Origin: Methylobacterium sp. J-078
Lineage (GTDB): Bacteria; Pseudomonadota; Alphaproteobacteria; Rhizobiales; Beijerinckiaceae
NCBI RefSeq assembly: GCF_022829285.1
Contig: NZ_JAKSYI010000062.1
Span: forward strand, 62,001 to 126,000
Length of the DNA: 64,000 bases
Direction of reading: 5' to 3'
Of the stretch, positions 1 to 9,577 are shown in pieces (positions within the stretch are counted from its first letter, which is position 1; each line of letters opens with the position of its first letter). Below the pieces are notes generated by a model. That model was not told where the DNA came from. It ran no database searches and saw only the letters and a program-made list of their open reading frames with translations. A program made the position numbers and the translations under genes.

Positions 1-2178
1 GTGACGGGAGCCAACGTGCTGGTGGCGATCTTCGCCGAGCGCGAGAGCCACGCCGCCTACTTCCTGCAGGAGCAGGACATGACCCGCTACGACGCGGTCA
101 ACTACATCAGCCACGGCATCGCCAAGCGTCCCGGCGCCTCCGAGGCCAAGCCCGTGCGCGGCGCCGAGGACGAGCCCGTCGCCGAGCGTCCCAGCGGCGA
201 GGAGGGCGACAATCGCGCCAAGAAGAAGGGCGATGCCCTCGAGGCCTACTGCGTCAACCTGAACAAGAAGGCCCGTGATGGCCGGATCGACCCGCTGATC
301 GGCCGAGAGGCCGAGGTGCAGCGCACGATCCAGATCCTCTGCCGCCGCCAGAAGAACAACCCGCTCCTCGTGGGCGAGCCCGGCGTCGGCAAGACCGCCA
401 TCGCGGAGGGGCTGGCCCGCAAGATCATCAACAAGGAGGTCCCCGAGGTCCTCATCGACGCGACCGTGTTCTCCTTGGACATGGGCACGCTGCTGGCCGG
501 CACCCGCTACCGGGGCGATTTCGAGGAGCGCCTGAAGCAGGTGATGAAGGAAATCGAGGCGCACCCGAACGCGGTGCTCTTCATCGACGAGATCCACACG
601 GTGATCGGCGCCGGCGCCACCTCCGGGGGCGCGATGGACGCCTCGAACCTCCTCAAGCCCGCTCTGGCCAACGGGTCGCTCCGTTGCATCGGCTCGACCA
701 CCTACAAGGAGTACCGCCAGTACTTCGAGAAGGACCGCGCCCTGGTGCGCCGCTTCCAGAAGATCGACGTTAACGAGCCGTCGATCCCCGACGCGATTGA
801 GATCGTGAAGGGCCTGAAGCCGTATTTCGAGGAGTTCCACAAGCTCAAGTACACCACCGAGGCCGTGAAGGCCGCGGTCGAGCTATCGGCGCGCTACATC
901 AACGACCGCAAGCTGCCCGACAAGGCCATCGACGTCATCGACGAGACCGGCGCCTCGCAGATGCTGGTGCCGGAGGCGCGCCGCAAGCGCACCATCGGCG
1001 TCAAGGAGATCGAGGCGACCATCGCCACGATGGCCCGCATCCCGCCCAAGACCGTGTCGAAGGACGACGCGGTGGTGCTCAAGAACCTGACCGAGAACCT
1101 CAAGCGTGTCGTCTACGGCCAGCCGAACGCCATCGAGGCGTTGACCTCGGCGATCAAGCTGGCCCGCGCCGGCCTGCGCGATCCCGACAAGCCGATCGGT
1201 TCGTACCTGTTCGCGGGTCCGACCGGCGTCGGCAAGACCGAGGCCGCCAAGCAGCTCGCCGCCTCGCTCGGCGTCGAGATGCTGCGGTTCGACATGTCCG
1301 AGTACATGGAGCGCCACACGGTCAGCCGCCTCATCGGCGCGCCGCCCGGCTACGTGGGCTTCGATCAGGGCGGCCTGCTCACCGACGGCATCGATCAGCA
1401 CCCGCACTGCGTGCTGCTTCTCGACGAGATCGAGAAGGCGCATCCGGACCTGTTCAACATCCTGTTGCAGGTCATGGACCACGGCAAGCTGACCGACCAC
1501 AACGGCAAGCAGGTCGATTTCCGCAACGTGATCATCATCATGACCACGAATGCGGGTGCGTCCGACCTCGCGCGCTCGGCCTACGGCTTCACCCAGACCA
1601 AGCGCTCGGGCGACGACGTGGAGGCGATCAACAAGCTGTTCGCGCCGGAATTCCGCAACCGGCTCGACGCGATCATCTCGTTCGGCCACCTGCCGAAGGA
1701 CGTGGTGGCGAAGGTGGTCGACAAGTTCGTCCTCCAGCTCGAGGCGCAGCTCGCCGACCGCAATGTCACCATCGAGCTCTCGGACGAAGCCCGCGATTGG
1801 CTGACCGAGAACGGCTACGACGACGCCATGGGCGCCCGTCCGATGGCGCGCCTGATCCAGTCCACGATCAAGACGCCGCTGGCCGACGAGGTCCTGTTCG
1901 GGCGCCTCAAGGAAGGCGGGGCCGTCCGGGTCGTGGTGCGCAAGCCCGACGCGGGGGCCAGGGACGGGACGAAGGATGTCCTCGGCTTCGAGTTCCCCGC
2001 CGGACCGGTCACGCCGAAGCCCGAGAAGGACGTGGCCAACGCCGCCAAGAAGCACAAGCGCGCCAAGGTGAAGGCCTCCGCACGCAAGCCGAACGATAAG
2101 CGCGACGACAAGGGCGGTCCGAACGGCGGCTCGGGTGGCGTGCGCACCGTTCCCAAGGTGCCCCTGGTCAAGGCCTGA
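1..2178 (+). CDS. clpA: ATP-dependent Clp protease ATP-binding subunit ClpA (5' partial)
   Basis: AAA+ unfoldase that feeds substrates to ClpP in the cytoplasm. Two nucleotide-binding domains are visible: Walker A GEPGVGKT near residue 125 with Walker B LFIDEIHT, then GPTGVGKT near residue 408 with LLDEIEKAH. The reading frame runs off the left edge. The first visible residues ([11 protein letters not shown]) match the middle of the ClpA N domain, so roughly the first 90-100 residues and any upstream clpS lie outside the window. The segment before EFRNRLD that carries the ClpP-contact loop reads AYGF where E. coli ClpA has SIGL. The C-terminus carries a Lys/Gly-rich tail of about 60 residues that E. 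coli ClpA lacks. A strong terminator follows immediately. Confidence 0.96.
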   Translation: MTGANVLVAIFAERESHAAYFLQEQDMTRYDAVNYISHGIAKRPGASEAKPVRGAEDEPVAERPSGEEGDNRAKKKGDALEAYCVNLNKKARDGRIDPLIGREAEVQRTIQILCRRQKNNPLLVGEPGVGKTAIAEGLARKIINKEVPEVLIDATVFSLDMGTLLAGTRYRGDFEERLKQVMKEIEAHPNAVLFIDEIHTVIGAGATSGGAMDASNLLKPALANGSLRCIGSTTYKEYRQYFEKDRALVRRFQKIDVNEPSIPDAIEIVKGLKPYFEEFHKLKYTTEAVKAAVELSARYINDRKLPDKAIDVIDETGASQMLVPEARRKRTIGVKEIEATIATMARIPPKTVSKDDAVVLKNLTENLKRVVYGQPNAIEALTSAIKLARAGLRDPDKPIGSYLFAGPTGVGKTEAAKQLAASLGVEMLRFDMSEYMERHTVSRLIGAPPGYVGFDQGGLLTDGIDQHPHCVLLLDEIEKAHPDLFNILLQVMDHGKLTDHNGKQVDFRNVIIIMTTNAGASDLARSAYGFTQTKRSGDDVEAINKLFAPEFRNRLDAIISFGHLPKDVVAKVVDKFVLQLEAQLADRNVTIELSDEARDWLTENGYDDAMGARPMARLIQSTIKTPLADEVLFGRLKEGGAVRVVVRKPDAGARDGTKDVLGFEFPAGPVTPKPEKDVANAAKKHKRAKVKASARKPNDKRDDKGGPNGGSGGVRTVPKVPLVKA

Positions 2179-2187
2179 GCCGAACCG

Positions 2188-2221
2188 AACGGCCTCCCCG
2201 GATGATCCGGGGAGGCCGTTT
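2188..2221 (+). terminator. Rho-independent terminator of clpA
   Basis: A perfect 16-bp inverted repeat (arm AACGGCCTCCCCGGAT and its complement) with a minimal loop is followed by TTT. It begins 10 bases after the clpA stop codon. Confidence 0.85.
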
Positions 2222-2384
2222 CCCTATGGGGACACACCGTCACGGCGGCCCGACAAATGCACGCCCGGCGGTCGACACGCGATCCTGGTATGGTTAGCAA
2301 GCGCGGGACACGGAGGGCGGGCAAGACGACAGACCAGCCGGAAACGCCTCCCATCGCAGCGATCGACCGAGGAGGGCGTCCCCG

Positions 2385-2651
2385 ATGAACGACTTGCACG
2401 AGGGCCCCCTCACGCCCGTCACCGGCACGCAGGCCCAGACCGCTCCGAAGCTGTCCCGGCGCGAGGAGCGCCGCCTGCGCCGCAAACGCCGGCGGCGGGG
2501 CGAGGAGATCCTGGGCTGGATCCTCGTCCCGCTGATCGTGTTCGGCATCTACTGGGGCGTGACCGCCGGCCTCGACTTCCTCGGAACCTCGCCGGGCCAG
2601 CTCTGGGACCAGCTCATGCAGGTCAAGGCCATGATGGAAAAGCGCGCCTGA
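2385..2651 (+). CDS. Small single-pass membrane protein, 88 aa
   Basis: Not recognised as a named family. The N-terminal 28 or so residues are polar. A strongly basic stretch (RREERRLRRKRRRRG) at about residues 25-39 precedes one hydrophobic segment (WILVPLIVFGIYWGVTAGL), and a short amphipathic tail ends in KRA. The charge pattern suggests a cytoplasmic N-terminus with a single inner-membrane helix. A GAGGAGG ribosome-binding site lies about 10 bases upstream of the ATG, which supports real translation. The gene is convergent with egtD, whose stop lies 5 bases away. Function unknown. Confidence 0.7.
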   Translation: MNDLHEGPLTPVTGTQAQTAPKLSRREERRLRRKRRRRGEEILGWILVPLIVFGIYWGVTAGLDFLGTSPGQLWDQLMQVKAMMEKRA

Positions 2652-2655
2652 GGGA

Positions 2656-3630
2656 TCAGGGTCGCCGGAGCGCGTGGATCGAGAACAGGCGCTCGGGATC
2701 CGTCCAGACCTCGGTCGGAATCCAGCCGGCCTCGCCTGCAAGAGCCTGAAAGCGCTCGACCGTGTACTTGTAGCTGTTCTCCGTATGGATCGTCTCGCCG
2801 GCTTTGAAATCGATCCGCCGGTTGGCGAGGCGGATCGACTGCGCCCGCAGGCTGACGAGGTGCATCTCGATGCGAGAGGCTTGCGCGTCGAAGAAGGCCT
2901 GGTGCGCGAAGCCGTCGAGGTCGATCTCGGCGCCGAGTTCGTTCCGGATACGGGTCAGGAGGTTACGGTTGAAGGCCGCCGTCACCCCGGCCGCGTCGTC
3001 ATAGGCCGCATCGAGCACGGCCTTGTCCTTCACGAGGTCGACGCCGATGATCAGGGTCGCGCCCGGCCCCAGCACCCGGCCGAAATGCGCCAGCAGGCTG
3101 GTGGCCTGGGGCGGCTCGAAATTGCCGATGGTCGAACCGGGGAAGAAGCCGGCCACCGGTCCCTCGGACAGCCCCTCCGGCAGGGTGAAGGCGCGGGTGA
3201 AATCGGCTGCCACCGGGGTGATCGTCAGGTTCGGGACGTCGCGAGCCAGCGCCTCCGCCTCGCTCCGCAAGAAGCTCTCCGATACGTCCACCGGCACGTA
3301 GGCGGCGAGATCCGGCCGGTGCACCATCAGGCGCCGCACCTTCACGGTGGAACCGCTGCCGAACTCCACTAGGTTGGCCCGCGCCGGCAGGGTCGCGGCG
3401 ATGGCCGCGCCCTGATCGTCGAGGATGCCGAGTTCGGTGCGGGTCGGGTAGTATTCCGGCTGGTGGGTGATCGCCTCGAAGAGGTCCGACCCGGCCGCGT
3501 CGTAGAAGTACTTGGCCGAGAGGAACTTCTGGGGTGCCGACAGGCCCTCCAGCACGTCGTCGAGGAATTGCCGCTCGGCGTCGATGGCGGCGATCGGGGT
3601 CGCGTCCGTGAAGACGGGATTGATGGTCAA
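2656..3630 (-). CDS. egtD: L-histidine N-alpha-methyltransferase (EgtD)
   Basis: SAM-dependent enzyme that trimethylates histidine to hercynine, the first step of ergothioneine synthesis. The 324-residue length fits the family. It carries the typical N-terminal block (FLSAKYFYDAAGSDLFEAI, PEYYPTRTE) and a SAM-binding glycine motif (LVEFGSGST). The gene lies 35 bases downstream of egtB on the same strand, forming a two-gene egtBD unit. Ergothioneine synthesis is common in Methylobacterium. The other enzymes, EgtA/C/E-type, are not in the window. Confidence 0.93.
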   Translation of the reverse strand: MTINPVFTDATPIAAIDAERQFLDDVLEGLSAPQKFLSAKYFYDAAGSDLFEAITHQPEYYPTRTELGILDDQGAAIAATLPARANLVEFGSGSTVKVRRLMVHRPDLAAYVPVDVSESFLRSEAEALARDVPNLTITPVAADFTRAFTLPEGLSEGPVAGFFPGSTIGNFEPPQATSLLAHFGRVLGPGATLIIGVDLVKDKAVLDAAYDDAAGVTAAFNRNLLTRIRNELGAEIDLDGFAHQAFFDAQASRIEMHLVSLRAQSIRLANRRIDFKAGETIHTENSYKYTVERFQALAGEAGWIPTEVWTDPERLFSIHALRRP

Positions 3631-3665
3631 GGCGTCTCTCCGGATACGTGACGGGTCTCGAGAAC

Positions 3666-4934
3666 TCAGCGGACGTCCGACAGGCGCAGGCCCGTGAACT
3701 GCCAGCGCTGGTGCGGATAGAAGAAGTTGCGGTAGCCCACCCGCGCATGACCCTGCGGCGTCGCCACCGAGGAGCCGCGCAGCACGAACTGGTTCGACAT
3801 GAACTTGCCGTTGTACTCGCCGAGCGCCCCGTCCACCGGCCGGTAGCCCGGATAGGCGGTGTAGGCGCTACGGGTCCATTGCCAGACGAGGCCGAAGGCA
3901 TCGGCGAGGCGATCCTCGCGAGCGGCCACTTCCCATTCGAACTCGGTCGGCAGGTCGCGCCCGGCCCAGCGCGCATAGGCGTCGGCCTCGTAGTAGCTGA
4001 TATGGGTGACGGGGAGCGCCGGATCGACGGCCCGGATGCCCGCGAGCGTCATGCTCGCCCAGTCTTCGCCCACGCGCCGCCAATAGCCCGGCGCGTCCCA
4101 GCCCTCGGCTTGCGCGGCGATCCAGCCGTCCGAGAGCCAGAGTTCGGGCCGCGCGTAGCCGCCGTCTGCCATGAAGGCGAGCCACTCGGCATTGGTGACC
4201 AGGGCGCGGTCGATGGTACCACCCTGGATCAGCACGTCGTGGCGGGGCGATTCGTTGTCGAACGAGAAGCCCTCGCCGGCATGACCGATCTGCGTGATGC
4301 CGCGTGCAAGCTCCGCCCGACCCGTGGCGCCCTGCGGCCGGGGAAAGCGCCAGTTCGGGTCGTAGGCGGGGCCGAGGGGGTTCTGCGCGAAGGCGTGCAG
4401 GATGTCGGTGATCAACAGTTCCTGGTGCTGCTGCTCGTGGTAGAGCCCGATTTCCAGGACCGGCAGGATCGCCTCGAGGGCGCTGGCCGAGGCCTGGCTC
4501 AGGAGAGCCTCGACGGCGCGGTCCACATGCGCCCGGTAGCCCGCGACCTCGTCCGCCGTCGGACGGGTGATGAGGCCCCGCATGATCCGCGGCTGACGGG
4601 GGCCGGCGGCGACGTAGTACGAGTTGAACAGGTAGTGCAGCCGCTCGTCGTAGATCGCGTAGCCCGGCAGGTGCTCGCGCAGGAGGAACTGCTCGAAGAA
4701 CCAGGTGGTGTGCGCCCGGTGCCACTTCGTCGGGCTCGCATCCGCCATCGACTGGACCTGCTGGTCCTCCGGCGACAGGGGGGCGGCGCGACGCTCCGTC
4801 TCGTCGCGCACGTGGCGGAAGGCGGCGATCCAGGCCGCCCGATCGACCGGGCGCGCGCCGAGCGGCGGGGGCGGGAAGGCCGCCCGGTCGGCCACCTCGT
4901 CACGGGTCTCGCGAAACGCTGCCGTCGCTGCCAT
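3666..4934 (-). CDS. egtB: Ergothioneine biosynthesis protein EgtB (iron-dependent sulfoxide synthase)
   Basis: Couples hercynine to a thiol donor (gamma-glutamylcysteine or cysteine) using iron and oxygen. The N-terminal DinB-like part has WHRAHTTWFFE and the HX3HXE metal motif in YHEQQHQE. The C-terminal part is a formylglycine-generating-enzyme-like fold ending in RVGYRNFF and TGLRLS. The frame is open further upstream, but the ATG at 4934 gives 422 residues, close to the usual EgtB size, and has a GGGAG site 10 bases upstream. An alternative ATG at 4952 lacks a clear site. Transcribed together with egtD. Confidence 0.92.
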   Translation of the reverse strand: MAATAAFRETRDEVADRAAFPPPPLGARPVDRAAWIAAFRHVRDETERRAAPLSPEDQQVQSMADASPTKWHRAHTTWFFEQFLLREHLPGYAIYDERLHYLFNSYYVAAGPRQPRIMRGLITRPTADEVAGYRAHVDRAVEALLSQASASALEAILPVLEIGLYHEQQHQELLITDILHAFAQNPLGPAYDPNWRFPRPQGATGRAELARGITQIGHAGEGFSFDNESPRHDVLIQGGTIDRALVTNAEWLAFMADGGYARPELWLSDGWIAAQAEGWDAPGYWRRVGEDWASMTLAGIRAVDPALPVTHISYYEADAYARWAGRDLPTEFEWEVAAREDRLADAFGLVWQWTRSAYTAYPGYRPVDGALGEYNGKFMSNQFVLRGSSVATPQGHARVGYRNFFYPHQRWQFTGLRLSDVR

Positions 4935-5154
4935 GGCGGCCACTCCCAACATCCATCGAGAGGGGGAGATATGGCTGCGCGGCCATTCGACAACCGAGGC
5001 CCGACCGGGCTCTTCGTCGCGACCACGCCACCCGCGACCGAACCGCGTCCTACGCGGCGGAACCGCGTCGCCTTTTTGCCGCCACGGTGAGATCGCCTTA
5101 ACCCTCCGGGGCCGACACTCCGCTTTCGACGCGGGGCAACCGGACCGGACTCGG

Positions 5155-6030
5155 ATGCGGATCGATCTCATGGCAGGAGCGACCACGGGCGCCGTGGCAC
5201 GCAAGCTGGCGCCGACGCCCACGATCCTGGTTTTCGATTCCGGGCTCGGCGGCCTCACGGTGCTGGAGCAGGTCCGGCGAGCCCGCCCGGACGCCGCCTA
5301 CGTCTACGCCGCCGACGACGCGGCCTTCCCGTATGGCCGCCTCTCGGAGCCCGTTCTGGTGGAGCGGGTGCTCACCGTCATGGAGCGCCTAATCGGCCTG
5401 CACGCCCCGGACCTCGTGGTGGTGGCCTGCAACACGGCTTCGACCCTGGTCCTGCCGGCGCTTCGCCAGCGCTTCGTCACCCCGTTCGTCGGCGTCGTGC
5501 CGCCGATCAAGCCGGCGGCGGAGGCCACGCGCTCGCGGGTGGTGAGCCTGCTGGCGACCCCCGGCACCGTGGCACGGGCCTATACGCACGAACTCGTGGA
5601 AACCTACGCGGGCGCCTGCGCCGTCACCCTGGTGGGTGCTCCGAACCTCGCCGGCTTCGCCGAGGCCGAACTGGCCGGCAGCCCGGTCGACGACGCGGCG
5701 CTCGCCCGCGAGATCGCGCCCTGCTTCGTCACCCTGGAAGACGGCCGGCGCACGGACGTGGTCTGCCTCGCCTGCACGCATTATCCGCTCCTGCTACCCC
5801 GCTTCCAGGCGCTCGCCCCCTGGCCGGTGACCTGGATCGACCCCGCCCCGGCCATCGCCCGGCGGGTGATCCAGCTCCTCGGCCCGGTCGATCGCAATGC
5901 CCCGGATGCCGCCCCGGTGTTCGGCGCCTTCACCGGCGGAGCCGGTCTGACCGCTCCGCTGCGGCGCTCCCTGGCCACGCGGGGCGTCGGCGGGATCGCG
6001 GTCGAGGCCATGCCGCTGGGCCTGCAATAG
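5155..6030 (+). CDS. murI: Glutamate racemase
   Basis: Interconverts L- and D-glutamate for peptidoglycan synthesis in the cytoplasm. The substrate motif FDSGLGGLTV follows a short N-terminal extension. The two catalytic cysteines lie in VVACNTAST and VCLACTHYPLL. The start is uncertain: ATG at 5155 gives 291 residues and ATG at 5170 gives 286. The open frame extends upstream of 5155, but family homology starts only around TILVFDSG. Divergent from egtB across about 220 bases. No strong ribosome-binding site decides the start. Confidence 0.93.
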   Translation: MRIDLMAGATTGAVARKLAPTPTILVFDSGLGGLTVLEQVRRARPDAAYVYAADDAAFPYGRLSEPVLVERVLTVMERLIGLHAPDLVVVACNTASTLVLPALRQRFVTPFVGVVPPIKPAAEATRSRVVSLLATPGTVARAYTHELVETYAGACAVTLVGAPNLAGFAEAELAGSPVDDAALAREIAPCFVTLEDGRRTDVVCLACTHYPLLLPRFQALAPWPVTWIDPAPAIARRVIQLLGPVDRNAPDAAPVFGAFTGGAGLTAPLRRSLATRGVGGIAVEAMPLGLQ

Positions 6031-6480
6031 CGGGCCCGATACAGGTCCACGGTTTCGATTTCCTCGGGGAGGGGACATCGGCGCAGGCAGGTAAATCGCC
6101 GGGGCGAACGAACCGGCCATGCCGTTCATCGGCGTCACGCGCCCGCGCTTCCGCTCCGTCCGCGTCCTGCCGGGCTTCGGGCTCCCAGGACATCCGGATC
6201 CGCAGCACGCGACGATGACCGACCGCGCGCCGCGCCTGACCCGTTCGGGGCCGATCCACCCGGCGGCGTCGGACCGTGCCGAGCCGGCTCGGCATTGACG
6301 CGGGGGCGGGCCTGCTCTAACGAAGCGCCGGTGACGGGGCTCCGACGAGGGGCCCCGACGCATTTTCAAGCGCACCCGTGGGCGGCCCTGTCCGTCCTGT
6401 CGCTCCGTCCCCGGCCCGAGCCGGCGGCGAAGAGAGGAGGGCGCGTTCCTCGACAGATCTCCATTGCGAGAGGAACCGCG
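6031..6480. other. Intergenic region murI-rpsD, 450 bases
   Basis: No supported gene. Short open frames on both strands have Arg/Pro-rich compositions typical of spurious high-GC frames and no ribosome-binding site. A candidate promoter for rpsD lies at 6295-6323, leaving a leader of roughly 150 nt. The stretch 6031-6290 shows nothing recognisable. Confidence 0.5.
6295..6323 (+). promoter_or_regulatory. Candidate sigma70-type promoter of rpsD
   Basis: TTGACG and TAACGA are separated by 17 bases, placing transcription start near 6330 and leaving a leader of about 150 nt before rpsD. In E. coli, S4 regulates its own operon. No specific structure for that was identified here. Confidence 0.4.
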
Positions 6481-7098
6481 ATGTCAAAACGCATTCAGGC
6501 GAAGCACAAGCTCGATCGCCGCATGGGCCAGAACATCTGGGGCCGCCCGAAGAGCCCCGTCAATCGCCGCGAGTACGGCCCCGGCCAGCACGGCCAGCGC
6601 CGCAAGGGCAAGATGTCCGACTTCGGCACCCAGCTGCGCGCCAAGCAGAAGCTCAAGGGCTACTACGCCAACATCACCGAGAAGCAGTTCCGCCGCTACT
6701 ACGCCGAGGCGATCCGCCTGCGCGGCGATTCCGGCGAGAACCTGATCGGCCTGCTGGAGCGCCGCCTCGACGCCGTCGTGTACCGCGCGAAGTTCGTGCC
6801 GACCCCGTTCGCGGCGCGTCAGTTCGTCAACCACGGGCACGTCAAGGTCAACGGCCAGCGCGTCAACATCGCCAGCTACCTCGTGAAGACGGGCGACCTG
6901 ATCGAGGTCAAGGATTCGTCCAAGCAGCTCGAGATCGTCGTCGTGGCCGCGCAGCTCCCCGAGCGCGACGTGCCGGACTACATCGAGGTGGATCACCAGA
7001 AGATGACGGCCCGCGTCACCCGCGTGCCGAACCTCGGCGAGGTTCCCTACCCGGTCCAGATGGAACCGAACCTGGTCATCGAGTTCTACTCGCGCTGA
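6481..7098 (+). CDS. rpsD: 30S ribosomal protein S4
   Basis: Primary 16S rRNA-binding protein of the small subunit. The 205 residues show the S4 N-terminal domain ([19 protein letters not shown]) and the S4 RNA-binding domain ([30 protein letters not shown]). The start is supported by GAGAGGA just upstream. It stands alone rather than in the alpha operon, as is usual in Rhizobiales, and is followed by its own terminator. Confidence 0.98.
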   Translation: MSKRIQAKHKLDRRMGQNIWGRPKSPVNRREYGPGQHGQRRKGKMSDFGTQLRAKQKLKGYYANITEKQFRRYYAEAIRLRGDSGENLIGLLERRLDAVVYRAKFVPTPFAARQFVNHGHVKVNGQRVNIASYLVKTGDLIEVKDSSKQLEIVVVAAQLPERDVPDYIEVDHQKMTARVTRVPNLGEVPYPVQMEPNLVIEFYSR

Positions 7099-7126
7099 TC
7101 TTCAACGATCAGAGCCGACACGCAGG

Positions 7127-7155
7127 AGGGCCGCCCCGGGAGGGCGGCCCTTTTT
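7127..7155 (+). terminator. Rho-independent terminator of rpsD
   Basis: A 10-bp perfect stem (AGGGCCGCCC and its complement) with a 5-base loop runs into TTTTT, 28 bases after the rpsD stop. Confidence 0.9.
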
Positions 7156-7243
7156 CGTTGTCGCTCGGGGAAAGCCGCTCCCGGATCGCTCCGGCGGGCC
7201 GCAAGCCACGGGGAAAGCGGACGTCCAGTTCGCCGGGCGCCGC

Positions 7244-9403
7244 TCAGACCGAGCCGATGGTCCGGAGCCGGGCGCGGGGATGGATCTCGGCCTGGCTCAT
7301 CACCGGCGTCTCGCGGCGGAAGCGCTCGATGATGGAGCGCACGAAGGGCCGGGCCTGGACGGAGGTGACGAGCACCGGCATCTCGCCCATGCGGGCGGCG
7401 GCCTCGAAGCGGTCCCGCACCGTGTTGACGAATTCCGAGAGCTTGGAGGGCTGCATGGCGAGGTAACGCTCGTCGCGCTCGCCCGCGATCGATTCGAGGA
7501 AAGCCTGCTCCCAGGCCGGCGACAGCGTGATGATCGGCAGCATGCCGTCCGGCCCCTGGTACTGGGCGCAGATCTGGCGGCCGAGGCGGGCGCGGACGTG
7601 CTCGACGATGTCGCGCGGGTTCTTCACGTGGCCGGCCACCTCCGCGATGCCCTCGACGATCGACCCGAGATCGCGGATCGAGACCCGTTCGGCTAGCAGG
7701 AACTGCAGCACGCGCTGGATGCCCGTGGTGCCGATCTGGCTCGGCATGACTTCCTTGAGGAGTTCGCCGTGCTCCTTGGAGAGTTCGCGCAGGAGCTTCT
7801 GCACCTCGACATGGTTGAGAAGCTCGGAGACGTGCGCCTTGATGATCTCGGTGAGGTGCGTCGAGACCACGGTTGCGGCATCCACCACCGTGTAGCCCTT
7901 GAGCTGGGCCTGGTCGCGCAAGCTTGCGTCGATCCAGGTGGCGGGCAGACCGAAGGTCGGCTCCAGCATGTGCTGGCCGGGCAGCTGCACCTGCCCGCCC
8001 ATCGGGTCCATGGCCATGAACTGGCCGGGGAAGATCTGCCCCGTGCCGGCCTCGATCTCCTTCACCCGGACCACGTAGGCGTTGGCGTCGAGCTGCACGT
8101 TGTCGAGGATGCGCACGGAGGGCATGACGAAGCCGAGATCCGCCGCGAGCTGGCGGCGCAGGGCCTTGATCTGGTCGGTGAGCCGGTCCTGCCCCTCCGG
8201 TCCGTTGACCATGGCCAGCAGGGCGTAGCCCATCTCCAGCTTGAGGTCGTCGAGCTTGAGGAGGTCGGTGACGGTCTCCTCCTTCGCGGCCTGGGCGGCG
8301 GCGACCGCGGTGGCGTCCATCGGCGCGCCGTCGGCGTCGAGGGGAGGGGCGTCGCGGGCGACCTTAGCGAAGTGCCAGGCGGCGTAGCCCGAGGCCCCGG
8401 CGAGGCCCAGGAACGGCAGCATCGGCATGCCGGGCAGGAGCGCGATCAGCACCATGACGCCGGACGACATGCCGAGGGCCTTGGGGTAGTTCGCCAGCTG
8501 CTTGCCGAGCGCCTTGTCGGCCGAGCCCTTCACGCCCGCCTTCGACACGAGGATGCCGGCCGCCGTGGAGACGATGAGGGCGGGCACCTGGGAGGCCAGA
8601 CCGTCACCGATGGTGAGCAGCGTGTAGGTCTTGGCCGCCCCCATGAAGGGCATGCCCTGCTGGGCGACGCCGATGACGATGCCGCCGATCACGTTGATGA
8701 AGGTGATGAGCAGCGCCGCGACGGCGTCCCCGCGCACGAACTTCGAGGCACCGTCCATGGCGCCGAAGAACGAGGATTCCTCCTCGAGGGCCGCGCGGCG
8801 GGCTTTCGCCACCTTCTCGTCGATGAGCCCCGCCGAGAGGTCGGCGTCGATGGCCATCTGCTTGCCGGGCATCGCGTCGAGGGTGAAGCGGGCGGCCACC
8901 TCGGCGATGCGGCCCGAGCCCTTGGTGATGACCACGAAGTTCACGATGATCAGGATCGCGAACACGATGATCCCGATGACGAAGTTGCCGCCCATCACGA
9001 AGTTGCCGAAGGCCTCGATGACGTGGCCGGCGGCCGCCGTGCCCTCGTGCCCGTGGCCGAGGATGAGGCGGGTGGAGGCGAGGTTGAGGGCGAGGCGCAG
9101 CAGGGTCGCGACCAGCAGCAGGGTCGGGAAGACCGTGAACTCCAGCGGGTTGTCGATGAACAGCCCGGTCATCATGATCAGCACCGAGATGATGATCGAG
9201 ACCGCGAGCAATAGGTCGAGGAGAAACGCCGGCAGCGGGAAGATGAGCACCGTAAGGATGCCCATCACGGCGGTCGCGAAGAACAGGTCCGTGCGCTTGG
9301 ACAGCGCGTTCAGGTTCGCCCGGTTGGGGATCGCGAAGAGCGCGAACTGCCCGAACCCGGCGCCCGACCCCGCCGCGGGCGTGGCAACGGCAGTCTCGCT
9401 CAT
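7244..9403 (-). CDS. flhA: Flagellar biosynthesis protein FlhA
   Basis: Inner-membrane component of the flagellar type III export gate. The 719 residues fit the family. The N-terminal half has about eight hydrophobic helices, including LLRLALNLASTRLIL and the conserved cytoplasmic loop (GSGRIAEVAARFTLDAMPGK, QMAIDADLSAGLID). The C-terminal half is the cytosolic chaperone- and substrate-docking domain. The ATG at 9403 is preceded by GAGGA at a proper distance. An upstream in-frame start at 9442 is less likely. No other flagellar gene is in the window, so flhA is isolated from the main flagellar clusters. Confidence 0.96.
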   Translation of the reverse strand: MSETAVATPAAGSGAGFGQFALFAIPNRANLNALSKRTDLFFATAVMGILTVLIFPLPAFLLDLLLAVSIIISVLIMMTGLFIDNPLEFTVFPTLLLVATLLRLALNLASTRLILGHGHEGTAAAGHVIEAFGNFVMGGNFVIGIIVFAILIIVNFVVITKGSGRIAEVAARFTLDAMPGKQMAIDADLSAGLIDEKVAKARRAALEEESSFFGAMDGASKFVRGDAVAALLITFINVIGGIVIGVAQQGMPFMGAAKTYTLLTIGDGLASQVPALIVSTAAGILVSKAGVKGSADKALGKQLANYPKALGMSSGVMVLIALLPGMPMLPFLGLAGASGYAAWHFAKVARDAPPLDADGAPMDATAVAAAQAAKEETVTDLLKLDDLKLEMGYALLAMVNGPEGQDRLTDQIKALRRQLAADLGFVMPSVRILDNVQLDANAYVVRVKEIEAGTGQIFPGQFMAMDPMGGQVQLPGQHMLEPTFGLPATWIDASLRDQAQLKGYTVVDAATVVSTHLTEIIKAHVSELLNHVEVQKLLRELSKEHGELLKEVMPSQIGTTGIQRVLQFLLAERVSIRDLGSIVEGIAEVAGHVKNPRDIVEHVRARLGRQICAQYQGPDGMLPIITLSPAWEQAFLESIAGERDERYLAMQPSKLSEFVNTVRDRFEAAARMGEMPVLVTSVQARPFVRSIIERFRRETPVMSQAEIHPRARLRTIGSV

Positions 9404-9577
9404 CGTGATCCTCGACGCCCCGAGGATGACGGGGCCCGGCAAGATTTGCCGAGCACAGGGTTAGCGAAGAGTTAACGCGGGCGCCGATCCGGCCATCGGG
9501 TCGGCACGCTCACGCGACCGCCGACCGCCGACCGGGACGTGACCGGTGGCGGGTGTCGCCTCAGGCCAGGTATTTGC

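Noticed and set aside
883-2055. Minus-strand frame of 390 codons inside clpA
   Set aside because: Arg/Leu/Gly/Val-rich shadow of a clear clpA frame on the other strand; no ribosome-binding site or similarity.
5796-6375. Minus-strand frames over the murI end and following gap
   Set aside because: Arg/Pro-rich, no start signals, partly antisense to murI.
7769-9214. Plus-strand frame of 481 codons across flhA
   Set aside because: His/Gly/Glu/Asp-rich mirror of the flhA coding strand, typical of high-GC antisense frames.
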